Source of the DNA: Calliphora vicina
Lineage: Eukaryota; Arthropoda; Insecta; Diptera; Calliphoridae
DNA: 64,000 nucleotides
Assembly (NCBI RefSeq): GCF_958450345.1
Contig: NC_088781.1
Span: 19,745,857-19,809,856 of the forward strand
Reading direction: 5' to 3'
Under the pieces are notes generated by a model that worked only from the letters and a program-made list of their open reading frames with translations, had not been told where the DNA came from and made no database searches. A program made the position numbers and the translations under genes. Shown here piece by piece: positions 11,826-24,900 of the stretch. Position 1 is the first letter of the stretch. Every line of letters starts with the position of its first letter.

Positions 11826-14800
11826 AAAGAATGGTGATCCCAGATCGATCTACTTTATATCCTTTACACAGAGATATTTAAGTTATTGATATTAAAAATC
11901 GATTTACAGATTTATTAACGATTCAAGATATTTTAAGATTTTCATATCAAAAAATCGATATTTACACAGAAATACGAGTGATCACAGATCGAGGTCCTTT
12001 TTCAATTAAACGCTTATTTACAGAGTTATTAACGATTTAAGATATTTTAAGTTTTTCATATAAAAAATCGATTTTTGAAGAGAAATATGAGTGATCACAG
12101 ATCGAGGTCCTTTTTTCAATTAAACGCTTATTTACAGAGTTATTAACGATTTAAGATATTTTAAGTTTTTCATATAAAAAATCGATTTTTGAAGAGAAAT
12201 ATGAGTGATCACAGATCGAGGTCCTTTTTTCAATTAAACGCTTATTTACAGAGTTATTAACGATTTAAGATATTTTAAGTTTTTCATATAAAAAATCGAT
12301 TTTTGAAGAGAAATATTTTTTCAATTAAACGCTTATTTACAGAGTTATTATCGATTTAAGATACTTCAAGTTTTTCATATAAAAAATCGATATTTGGACA
12401 GAAATATGAGTGATCAGAGATCGAGGTCCTTTTTTTCAATTAAACGCTTATTTACAGAGTTATTAACGATTTAAGATACTTCAAGTTTTTCATATAAAAA
12501 ATCGATTTTTGAAGAGAAATATGAGTGATCACAGATCGAGGCCCTTTTTTCAATTAAACGCTTATTTACAGAGTTATTAACGATTTAAGATATTTTAAGT
12601 TTTTCATATAAAAAATCGATTTTTGAATAGAAATATGAGTGATCACAGATCGAAGTCCTTTTTTCAATTAAACGCTTATTTACAGAGTTATTAACGATTT
12701 AAGATATTTTAAGTTTTTCATATAAAAAATCGATATTTGGACAGAAATATGAGTGATCACAGATCGAGGTCCTTTTTTCAATTAAACGCTTATTTACAGA
12801 GTTATTAACGATTTAAGATATTTTAAGTTTTTCATATAAAAAATCGATTTTTGAAGAGAAATATGAGTGATCACAGATCGAGGTCCTTTTTTTAATTAAA
12901 CGCTTATTTACAGAGTTATTAACGATTTAAGATATTTTAAGTTTTTCATATAAAAAATCGATTTTTGAATAGAAATATGAGTGATCACAGATCGAGGTCG
13001 TTTTTTCAATTAAACGCTTATTTACAGAGTTATTAACGATTTAAGATATTTTAAGTTTTTCATATAAAAAATCGATATTAGAAGAGAAATATGAGAGTAA
13101 AAAATCGATATTTGAAGAGAAATATGAGTGATCACAGATCGAGGTCCTTTTTTTAATTAAACGCTTATTTACAGAGTTATTAACGATTTAAGATATTTTA
13201 AGTTTTTCATATAAAAAATCGATTTTTGAATAGAAATATGAGTGATCACAGATCGAGGTCGTTTTTTCAATTAAACGCTTATTTACAGAGTTATTAACGA
13301 TTTAAGATATTTTAAGTTTTTCATATAAAAAATCGATATTTGAAGAAAAATATGAGTGATCACAGATCGAGGTCCTTTTCTCAATTAAACGCTTATTTAC
13401 AGAGTTATTAACGATTTAAGATATTTTAAGTTTTTCATATAAAAAATCGATATTAGAAGAGAAATATGAGTGATCACAGATCGAGGTCCTTTTTTCAATT
13501 AAACGCTTATTTACAGAGTTATTAACGATTTAAGATATTTTAAGTTTTTCATATAAAAAATCAATATTTGAAGAGAAATATGAGTGATCACAGATCGAGG
13601 TCCTTTTTTCAATTAAACGCTTATTTACAGAGTTATTAACGATTTAAGATATTTTAAGTTTTTCATATAAAAAATCGATATTTGGACAGAAATATGAGTG
13701 ATCACAGATCGAGGTCCTTTTTTCAATTAAACGCTTATTTACAGAGTTATTAACGATTTAAGATATTTTAAGTTTTTCATATAAAAAATCGATATTTGGA
13801 CAGAAATATGAGTGATCACAGATCGAGGTCCTTTTTTCAATTAAACGCTTATTTACAGAGTTATTAACGATTTAAGATATTTTAAGTTTTTCATATAAAA
13901 AATCGATATTTGAAGAGAAATATGAGTGATCACAGATCGAGGTCGTTTTTTCAATTAAACGCTTATTTACAGAGTTATTAACGATTTAAGATATTTTAAG
14001 TTTTTCATATAAAAAATCGATATTTGAAGAAAAATATGAGTGATCACAGATCGAGGTCCTTTTCTCAATTAAACGCTTATTTACAGAGTTATTAACGATT
14101 TAAGATATTTTAAGTTTTTCATATAAAAAATCGATATTAGAAGAGAAATATGAGTGATCACAGATCGAGGTCCTTTTTTCAATTAAACGCTTATTTACAG
14201 AGTTATTAACGATTTAAGATATTTTAAGTTTTTCATATAAAAAATCAATATTTGAAGAGAAATATGAGTGATCACAGATCGAGGTCCTTTTTTCAATTAA
14301 ACGCTTATTTACAGAGTTATTAACGATTTAAGATATTTTAAGTTTTTCATATAAAAAATCGATATTTTGACAGAAATATGAGTGATCACAGATCGAGGTC
14401 CTTTTTTCAATTAAACGCTTATTTACAGAGTTATTAACGATTTAAGATATTTTAAGTTTTTCATATAAAAAATCGATATTTGAAGAGAAATATGAGTGAT
14501 CACAGATCGAGGTCCTTTTTTCAATTAAACGCTTATTTACAGAGTTATTAACGATTTAAGATATTTTAAGTTTTTCATATAAAAAATCGATATTTGAAGA
14601 GAAATATGAGTGATCACAGATCGAGGTCCTTTTTTCAATTAAACGCTTATTTACAGAGTTATTAACGATTTAAGATATTTTAAGTTTTTCATATAAAAAA
14701 TCGATTTTTGAATAGAAATATGAGTGATCACAGATCGAGGTCCTTTTTTCAATTAAACGCTTATTTACAGAGTTATTAACGATTTAAGATATTTTAAGTT

Positions 14801-15977
14801 TTTCATATAAAAAATCGATTTTTGAATAGAAATATGAGTGATCACAGATCGAGGTCCTTTTTTCAATTAAACGCTTATTTACAGAGTTATTAACGATTTA
14901 AGATATTTTAAGTTTTTCATATAAAAAATCGATTTTTGAATAGAAATATGAGTGATCACAGATCGAGGTCCTTTTTTCAATTAAACGCTTATTTACAGAG
15001 TTATTAACGATTTAAGATATTTTAAGTTTTTCATATAAAAAATCGATTTTTGAATAGAAATATGAGTGATCACAGATCGAGGTCCTTTTTTCAATTAAAC
15101 GCTTATTTACAGAGTTATTAACGATTTAAGATATTTTAAGTTTTTCATATAAAAAATCGATATTTGAAGATCTGAGTGATCACAGATCGAGGTCCTTTTT
15201 TCAATTAAACGCTTATTTACAGAGTTATTAACGATTTAAGATATTTTAAGTTTTTCATATAAAAAATCGATATTTGAAGAGAAATATGAGTGATCACAGA
15301 TCGAGGTCCTTTTTTCAATTAAACGCTTATTTACAGAGTTATTAACGATTTAAGATATTTTAAGTTTTTCATATAAAAAATCGATATTTGAAGAGAAATA
15401 TGAGTGATCACAGATCGAGGTCCTTTTTTCAATTAAACGCTTATTTACAGAGTTATTAACGATTTAAGATATTTTAAGTTTTTCATATAAAAAATCGATT
15501 TTTGAATAGAAATATGAGTGATCACAGATCGAGGTCCTTTTTTCAATTAAACGCTTATTTACAGAGTTATTAACGATTTAAGATATTTTAAGTTTTTCAT
15601 ATAAAAAATCGATATTAGAAGAGAAATATGAGTGATCACAGATCGAGGTCCTTTTTTCAATTAAACGCTTATTTACAGAGTTATTAACGATTTAAGATAT
15701 TTTAAGTTTTTCATATAAAAAATCGATATTAGAAGAGAAATATGAGTGATCACAGATCGAGGTCCTTTTTTCAATTAAACGCTTATTTACAGAGTTATTA
15801 ACGATTTAAGATATTTTAAGTTTTTCATATAAAAAATCGATATTTGAAGAGAAATATGAGTGATCACAGATCGAGGTCCTTTTTTCAATTAAACGCTTAT
15901 TTACAGAGTTATTAACGATTTAAGATATTTTAAGTTTTTCATATAAAAAATCGATATTTGAAGAGAAATATGAGTGT
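11826..15977 (+). repeat. 114-bp satellite, left homogeneous array (about 36 monomers)
   Basis: Exact 114-bp spacing, for example TGATCAC at 14041, 14155 and 14269. Monomer order: GAGTGATCACAGATCGAGG, TCC(T)6CAATTAAACGC, TTATTTACAGAGTTATTAAC, GATTTAAGATATTTTAAG, TTTTTCATATAAAAAATCGA, then a variable tail. Tail subtypes are TATTTGGACAG, TTTTTGAATAG, TATTTGAAGAG and TATTAGAAGAG. The first copies (11826-11990) are diverged. A 684-bp (6-monomer) higher-order repeat is marked by the rare CCTTTTCTC variant at 13374 and 14058. Irregular units lie near 13090 (about 33-bp fragment) and 15167. It is non-coding; the array is cut at 15977 by a Helitron. Confidence 0.97.
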
Positions 15978-18941
15978 CTAGCTGACCCGGTGCGCTTCGC
16001 CACCCCAATTAGAAGAAAGAAATAGTACTATTAAGTCTCCGTTTGTGAATCTAATTGTAAATGTCTAATTTCATATTTCTGGGTCCATTATTATAGAAAA
16101 TGCAAAATGTGTTCCTAATTTAAAATTTTTATGTTTATTATTATAAAATATTCAAAAAGTACCATTGCAATAAGGAAATAGTACCATTGATTATCACTTT
16201 TAAATTCGCATTCACTAAACCATAACCCGTCAAGTTTGAATTTTAGATTTGTATATCATTTCCTATATTATCAACTAATTTTGTTTCTATAATACTTAAG
16301 ATTTAATAAATTATCACAAAACCGAAACCGATAGGTTTTTAATTTTTTAAAACCGAAACCGCGGTTTTGAAATTCTTCGATTTTTTGGAAACTCTAGGTC
16401 CATTATTATAGGAAATTCAAAAAAGTACCATTAGAATATATAAAAAGTACCAAAAATCCCCCACTTGTGGTTTCCCACTCACTCCGGTCCATATAAGCTT
16501 AATTTCATGTTTTTAGGTTCATTGGTGAAGAAATTACAAAAAGTACCATTCGAATAAAGAAAAAGTACCAAAAAGTCTCCCCTAGAATTCTAACTCACTT
16601 AGGACCATGTAGTATGCTTAATTTCATTAAGTCCATTGCTATAGAAAATTAAAAAAAAGTACCATTAGAATAAACAAAAGGTACCATGAGGTATCCGCTT
16701 GAATTTTCAATCACTTAGGACCATATACGCTCAATTTCATATTTCTAGGTCCATTATGTTATAGAAAATTCAAAAAGTAACATTAGAATATAGAAAAAGT
16801 ACCAAAAAGCACCCACTTGTAGTTGCTCACCCACTCGGGTCCGTATAACCTTTATTTAATGTTTCTAGGTTCATTGGTGAAGAAATTACAAAAAGTACCA
16901 TTTGAATAAAGAATAAGTACCAAAAAGTCTCCCCCTAGACTTCTCACTCACTTAGGACCATATATGTTTAATTTCGTGTTTCTAAGTCCATTGTTATAGA
17001 AAATTCAAAAAAGTACCATTAGAATATAGAAAAAGTACCAAAAAGCACCCACTTGTAGTTTCCCACTCACTCGGTTCCATATAAGCTTTATTTCATGTTT
17101 CTAGGTTCATTGGTGAAGAAATTACAAAAAGTACTAATCGAATAAAGAAAAAGTACCACAAAGTCTCCCCATAGAATTCTCACTTACTTAGGACCATATA
17201 TGCTTAATTTCATGTTTCTAAGTTCATTGTTATAGAAAATTCAAAAAAGTACTATTAGAATAAACAAAAAGTACCAAAAAGTCTCCCCCTAGAATTCTCA
17301 CTCACTTAGGACCATATATGCTTAACTTCATATTTCTATGTCCATTATTACAGAAAATTCAAAAAGTACCATTCGAATATAGAAAAAGTACCAAAAAGCA
17401 GTCACTTGTAGATTCCCACTCACTCCGGTCTTAATTTCATGTTTTTAGGTTCATTGGTGAAGAAATTACAAAAAGTACCATTCGAATAAAGAAAAAGTAC
17501 CAAAAAGTCTCCCCCTAGAATTCTCACTCACTTAGGACCATATATGCTTAATTTCATGTCTCTAAGTCCATTGTTAAAGAAAATTCAAAAAAGTACCATT
17601 AGAATATAGAAAAAGGACCAAAAAGCCCACACTTGTGGTTTCCCACTCACTCGGTTCCATATAAGCTTTATTTCATGTTTCTAGGTTCATTGGTGAAGAA
17701 ATTACAAAAAGTACCATTCCAATAAAGAAAAAGTACCAAAAAGTCTCCCCCTAGAATTCTCACTCACTTAGGACCATATATGTTTAATTTCATGTTTCTA
17801 AGTCCATTATTATAGAAATTTCAAAAAGTACCATTAGATGAACAAAAAAGTACCTATAGTACAGTTCACACATTTTGGTACCTAAATATTATCCCCTATT
17901 CCTAACACTAACTTCACTCAAATACATATCAGCTAACTTTAATGTCGATAACTGAAATAATTTAAATTTTAAAAAAGTACCATTAGGAGAAAAGTACCAA
18001 TTTCCCTTTTCTTACTTGAACACCCCTCAAGTTTGAAATTTAAAAATATTCCATTTTGCCAAAATTGTTTATGCTACAGGCATGTATCAAAATATTAAAA
18101 TCTGTGTTAATGTGCCCAAGAATAAATATGTTTTAAAAAAAGTACCAAACTGTTTACCCGGATTTGGCCCAATATACACCTTGGTACTCGAGTTCCAAAT
18201 AACACCCTGTTAGTTAATTTTTGTATGAATCCAGGAACCAACGTTAAAAAAAATTATCAAAATTGGCTTAATAATTTCAAATATAATGTATTTTCCCGAT
18301 TTTATCCCCTTTTTGGTACCTTTTTTATCCCCATTGAGGTGGTACAATTTCATTGAAATAAATTTCTGTAACGTGGTGGGAGCTCATAATAAAATATTCG
18401 TATGTCTATGTCAAATTATAGAAAAATATATTTTATGAAAAAGTACCAAAAATTAACACAATTTTTATCCCTTAAAGGTTCGAATTTCCAAAAAGTACCA
18501 AACTTATATTTTTTATTTTTTGTTAATTAAAGAATACGATTTAAAATTTGTTTCTATGTTTATTGGTTTAAAAGATACATAGGGTGCAAAAAAAGTACCA
18601 AAATACAGTTTTTACCCGTTTACTCCCCTAAAAGTTTCGAATTTCCAAAAAGTACGAAACACCTGTCAGCTTATTTTTTAAATGGAGTAACATGCTATTT
18701 TAAGTTTTTTTATATCTTTATTAGTTTTGATGATATAAGGTTACCGAATTTACCCGTTTTTACCCTTTTTTACCCCCTAAACGTTCGAATTTCCAAAAAT
18801 CCCTTCTTATCGGATCGTTTTGGGGAGGGAGGAAGCCACAGTTAAAATTTCGTGATTCTAGCTTCAGCCGTTTGGTCTGTGCGATGATGAATCAGTCAGT
18901 CAGTCAGTCAGTCAGTAACGTTACTCTTTTATATATATAGA
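15978..18941 (-). mobile_element. Non-autonomous Helitron inserted in the satellite
   Basis: Read on the minus strand, the element starts TCTATATATATAAAAGAG just after host A and ends GGTCAGCTAG. That is 5'-TC and CTAG-3', the Helitron termini. A small hairpin (GGTGCG paired with CGCACC, one bulged base, plus positions 15989-16004) lies about 11 nt before the CTAG, as Helitrons have. There is no target duplication. Joining the flanks restores the satellite GAGTG-A-TCACAG apart from one base (T for A at 15977), and the site is the A/T step of the GTGATCAC box. No Rep/helicase gene is present. Contents: a (TCAG)n run at about 18892-18916 and the AAAAAGTACC-rich array. Confidence 0.85.
16384..17880. 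repeat. Tandem AB-dimer array inside the Helitron, rich in AAAAAGTACC boxes
   Basis: Units of about 118 bp alternate between two types. Type A carries GGTTCATTGGTGAAGAAATT and TCTCCCCCTAGAATTC; type B carries GTCCATTGTTATAGAAAATT and CACCCACTTGTAGTT. The A landmark falls at about 16513, 16868, 17105, 17447 and 17685, that is at spacings of 237-238 or roughly three single units. Each unit has two AAAAAGTACC boxes about 22 bp apart, followed by AAAAAGT. The boxes continue irregularly to about 18660. It is non-coding. Confidence 0.8.
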
Positions 18942-21900
18942 TCACAGATCGAGGTCCTTTTTTCAATTAAACGCTTATTTACAGAGTTATTAACGATTTA
19001 AGATATTTTAAGTTTTTCATATAAAAAATCGATATTTGAAGAGAAATATGAGTGATCACAGATCGAGGTCCGTTTTTCAATTAAACGCTTATTTACAGAG
19101 TTATTAACGATTTAAGATATTTTAAGTTTTTCATATAAAAAATCGATTTTTGAATAGAAATATGAGTGATCACAGATCGAGGTCCTTTTTTCAATTAAAC
19201 GCTTATTTACAGAGTTATTAACGATTTAAGATATTTTAAGTTTTTCATATAAAAAATCGATATTTGAAGAGAAATATGAGTGATCACAGATCGAGGTCCG
19301 TTTTTCAATTAAACGCTTATTTACAGAGTTATTAACGATTTAAGATATTTTAAGTTTTTCATATAAAAAATCGATTTTTGAATAGAAATATGAGTGATCA
19401 CAGATCGAGGTCCTTTTTTCAATTAAACGCTTATTTACAGAGTTATTAACGATTTAAGATATTTTAAGTTTTTCATATAAAAAATCGATATTTGAAGAGA
19501 AATATGAGTGATCACAGATCGAGGTCCTTTTTTCAATTAAACGCTTATTTACAGAGTTATTAACGATTTAAGATATTTTAAGTTTTTCATATAAAAAATC
19601 GATTTTTGAATAGAAATATGAGTGATCACAGATCGAGGTCCTTTTTTCAATTAAACGCTTATTTACAGAGTTATTAACGATTTAAGATATTTTAAGTTTT
19701 TCATATAAAAAATCGATATTAGAAGAGAAATATGAGTGATCACAGATCGAGGTCCTTTTTTCAATTAAACGCTTATTTACAGAGTTATTAACGATTTAAG
19801 ATATTTTAAGTTTTTCATATAAAAAATCGATTTTTGAATAGAAATATGAGTGATCACAGATCGAGGTCCTTTTTTCAATTAAACGCTTATTTACAGAGTT
19901 ATTAACGATTTAAGATATTTTAAGTTTTTTAAGATATTTTAAGTTTTTCATATAAAAAATCGATATTTGAAGAGAAATATGAGTGATCACAGATCGAGGT
20001 CCTTTTTTCAATTAAACGCTTATTTACAGAGTTATTAACGATTTAAGATATTTTAAGTTTTTTAAGATATTTTAAGTTTTTCATATAAAAAATCGATATT
20101 TGAAGAGAAATATGAGTGATCACAGATCGAGGTCCTTTTTTCAATTAAACGCTTATTTACAGAGTTATTAACGATTTAAGATATTTTAAGTTTTTCATAT
20201 AAAAAATCGATTTTTGAATAGAAATATGAGTGATCACAGATCGAGGTCCTTTTTTCAATTAAACGCTTATTTACAGAGTTATTAACGATTTAAGATATTT
20301 TAAGTTTTTCATATAAAAAATCGATATTAGAAGAGAAATATGAGTGATCACAGATCGAGGTCCTTTTTTCAATTAAACGCTTATTTACAGAGTTATTAAC
20401 GATTTAAGATATTTTAAGTTTTTCATATAAAAAATCGATTTTTGAATAGAAATATGAGTGATCACAGATCGAGGTCCTTTTTTCAATTAAACGCTTATTT
20501 ACAGAGTTATTAACGATTTAAGATATTTTAAGTTTTTCATATAAAAAATCGATTTTTGAATAGAAATATGAGTGATCACAGATCGAGGTCCTTTTTTCAA
20601 TTAAACGCTTATTTACAGAGTTATTAACGATTTAAGATATTTTAAGTTTTTCATATAAAAAATCGATTTTTGAATAGAAATATGAGTGATCACAGATCGA
20701 GGTCCTTTTTTCAATTAAACGCTTATTTACAGAGTTATTAACGATTTAAGATATTTTAAGTTTTTCATATAAAAAATCGATATTAGAAGAGAAATATGAG
20801 TGATCACAGATCGAGGTCCTTTTTTCAATTAAACGCTTATTTACAGAGTTATTAACGATTTAAGATATTTTAAGTTTTTCATATAAAAAATCGATTTTTG
20901 AATAGAGATATGAGTGATCACAGATCGAGGTCCTTTTTTCAATTAAACGCTTATTTACAGAGTTATTAACGATTTAAGATATTTTAAGTTTTTCATATAA
21001 AAAATCGATTTTTGAATAGAAATATGAGTGATCACAGATCGAGGTCCTTTTTTCAATTAAACGCTTATTTACAGAGTTATTAACGATTTAAGATATTTTA
21101 AGTTTTTCATATAAAAAATCGATTTTTGAATAGAAATATGAGTGATCACAGATCGAGGTCCTTTTTTCAATTAAACGCTTATTTACAGAGTTATTAACGA
21201 TTTAAGATATTTTAAGTTTTTCATATAAAAAATCGATATTAGAAGAGAAATATGAGTGATCACAGATCGAGGTCCTTTTTTCAATTAAACGCTTATTTAC
21301 AGAGTTATTAACGATTTAAGATATTTTAAGTTTTTCATATAAAAAATCGATTTTTGAATAGAAATATGAGTGATCACAGATCGAGGTCCTTTTTTCAATT
21401 AAACGCTTATTTACAGAGTTATTAACGATTTAAGATATTTTAAGTTTTTCATATAAAAAATCGATTTTTGAATAGAAATATGAGTGATCACAGATCGAGG
21501 TCCTTTTTTCAATTAAACGCTTATTTACAGAGTTATTAACGATTTAAGATATTTTAAGTTTTTCATATAAAAAATCGATTTTTGAATAGAAATATGAGTG
21601 ATCACAGATCGAGGTCCTTTTTTCAATTAAACGCTTATTTACAGAGTTATTAACGATTTAAGATATTTTAAGTTTTTCATATAAAAAATCGATTTTTGAA
21701 TAGAAATATGAGTGATCACAGATCGAGGTCCTTTTTTCAATTAAACGCTTATTTACAGAGTTATTAACGATTTAAGATATTTTAAGTTTTTCATATAAAA
21801 AATCGATTTTTGAATAGAAATATGAGTGATCACAGATCGAGGTCCTTTTTTCAATTAAACGCTTATTTACAGAGTTATTAACGATTTAAGATATTTTAAG

Positions 21901-24900
21901 TTTTTCATATAAAAAATCGATTTTTGAATAGAAATATGAGTGATCACAGATCGAGGTCCTTTTTTCAATTAAACGCTTATTTACAGAGTTATTAACGATT
22001 TAAGATATTTTAAGTTTTTCATATAAAAAATCGATTTTTGAAGAAAAATATGAGTGATCACAGATCGAGGTCCTTTTTTCAATTAAATGCTTATTTACAG
22101 AGTTATTAACGATTTAAGATATTTTAAGTTTTTCATATAAAAAATCGATATTTGAAGAGAAATATGAGTGATCACAGATCGAGGTCCTTTTTTCAATTAA
22201 ACGCTTATTTACAGAGTTATTAACGATTTAAGATATTTTAAGTTTTTCATATAAAAAATCGATATTTGAAGAGAAATATGAGTGATCACAGATCGAGGTC
22301 CTTTTTTCAATTAAACGCTTATTTACAGAGTTATTAACGATTTAAGATATTTTAAGTTTTTCATATAAAAAATCGATTTTTGAAGAGAAATATTTTTTCA
22401 ATTAAACGCTTATTTACAGAGTTATTAACGATTTAAGATATTTTAAGTTTTTCATATAAAAAATCGATTTTTGAAGAGAAATATTTTTTCAATTAAACGC
22501 TTATTTACAGAGTTATTAACGATTTAAGATATTTTAAGTTTTTCATATAAAAAATCGATATTTGGACAGAAATATGAGTGATCACAGATCGAGGCCCTTT
22601 TTTCAATTAAACGCTTATTTACAGAGTTATTAACGATTTAAGATATTTTAAGTTTTTCATATAAAAAATCGATATTTGGACAGAAATATGAGTGATCACA
22701 GATCGAGGTCCTTTTTTCAATTAAACGCTTATTTACAGAGTTATTAACGATTTAAGATATTTTAAGTTTTTCATATAAAAAATCGATTTTTGGACAGAAA
22801 TATGAGTGATCACAGATCGAGGTCCTTTTTTCAATTAAACGCTTATTTACAGAGTTATTAACGATTTAAGATATTTTAAGTTTTTCATATAAAAAATCGA
22901 TTTTTGGACAGAAATATGAGTGATCACAGATCGAGGTCCTTTTTTCAATTAAACGCTTATTTACAGAGTTATTAACGATTTAAGATATTTTGAGTTTTTC
23001 ATATAAAAATCGATATTTGGACAGAAATATGAGTGATCACAGATCGAGGTCCTTTTTTCAATTAAACGCTTATTTACAGAGTTATTAACGATTTAAGATA
23101 TTTTAAGTTTTTCATATAAAAAATCGATATTTTGACAAAAATATAAGTGATCACAGATCGAGGTCCTTTTTTCAATTAAACGCTTATTTATAGAGTTATT
23201 AACGATTTAAGATATTTTAAGTTTTTCATATAAAAAATCGATTTTTGAATAGAAATATGAGTGATCACAGATCGAGGTCCTTTTTTCAATTAAACGCTTA
23301 TTTACAGAGTTATTAACGATTTAAGATATTTTGAGTTTTTCATATAAAAAATTGATTTTTGAAGAGACATATTTTTTCAATTAAACGCTTATTTACAGAG
23401 TTATTAACGATTCAAGATATTTTAAGTTTTTCATATAAAAAATCGATTTTTGAAGAGACATATTTTTTCAATTAAACGCTTATTTACAGAGTTATTAACG
23501 ATTCAAGATATTTTAAATTTTTCATATAAAAAATCGATTTTTGAAGAGAAATATGAGTGATCACAGATCGAGGTCCTTTTTTCAATTAAACGCTTATTTA
23601 CAGAGTTATTAACGATTTAAGATATTTTAAGTTTTTCATATAAAAAATCGATTTTTGAAGAGAAATATTTTTTCAATTAAACGCTTATTTACAGAGTTAT
23701 TAACGATTTAAGATATTTTAAGTTTTTCATATAAAAAATCGATTTTTGAAGAGAAATATGAGTGATCACAGATCGAAGTCCTTTTTTCAATTAAACGCTT
23801 ATTTACAGAGTTATTAACGATTTAAGATATTTTAAGTTTTTCATATAAAAAATCGATATTTGGACAGAAATATGAGTGATCACAGATCGAGGTCCTTTTT
23901 TTAATTAAACGCTTATTTACAGAGTTATTAACGATTTAAGATATTTTAAGTTTTTCATATAAAAAATCGATATTTGGACAGAAATATGAGTGATCACAGA
24001 TCGAGGTCCTTTTTTTAATTAAACGCTTATTTACAGAGTTATTAACGATTTAAGATATTTTAAGTTTTTCATATAAAAAATCGATATTTGGACAGAAATA
24101 TGAGTGATCACAGATCGAAGTCCTTTTTTCAATTAAACGCTTATTTAAAAAGTCGATATTTGGACAGAAATATGAGTGATCACAGATCGAGGTCCTTTTT
24201 TCAATTAAACGCTTATTTACAGAGTTATTAACGATTTAAGATACTTCAAGTTTTTCATATAAAAAATCGATATTTGGACAGAAATATGAGTGATCACAGA
24301 TCGAGGTCCTTTTTTCAATTAAACGCTTATTTACAGAGTTATTAACGATTTAAGATATTTTAAGTTTTTCATATAAAAAATCGATTTTTGAAGAGAAATA
24401 TGAGTGATCACAGATCGAGGTCCTTTTTTCAATTAAACGCTTATTTACAGAGTTATTAACGATTTAAGATATTTTAAGTTTTTCATATAAAAAATCGATT
24501 TTTGAATAGAGATATGAGTGATCACAGATCGAGGTCCTTTTTTCAATTAAACGCTTATTTACAGAGTTATTAACGATTTAAGATATTTTAAGTTTTTCAT
24601 ATAAAAAATCGATTTTTGAATAGAAATATGAGTGATCACAGATCGAGGTCCTTTTTTCAATTAAACGCTTATTTACAGAGTTATTAACGATTTAAGATAT
24701 TTTAAGTTTTTCATATAAAAAATCGATTTTTGAATAGAAATATGAGTGATCACAGATCGAGGTCCTTTTTTCAATTAAACGCTTATTTACAGAGTTATTA
24801 ACGATTTAAGATATTTTAAGTTTTTCATATAAAAAATCGATATTAGAAGAGAAATATGAGTGATCACAGATCGAGGTCCTTTTTTCAATTAAACGCTTAT

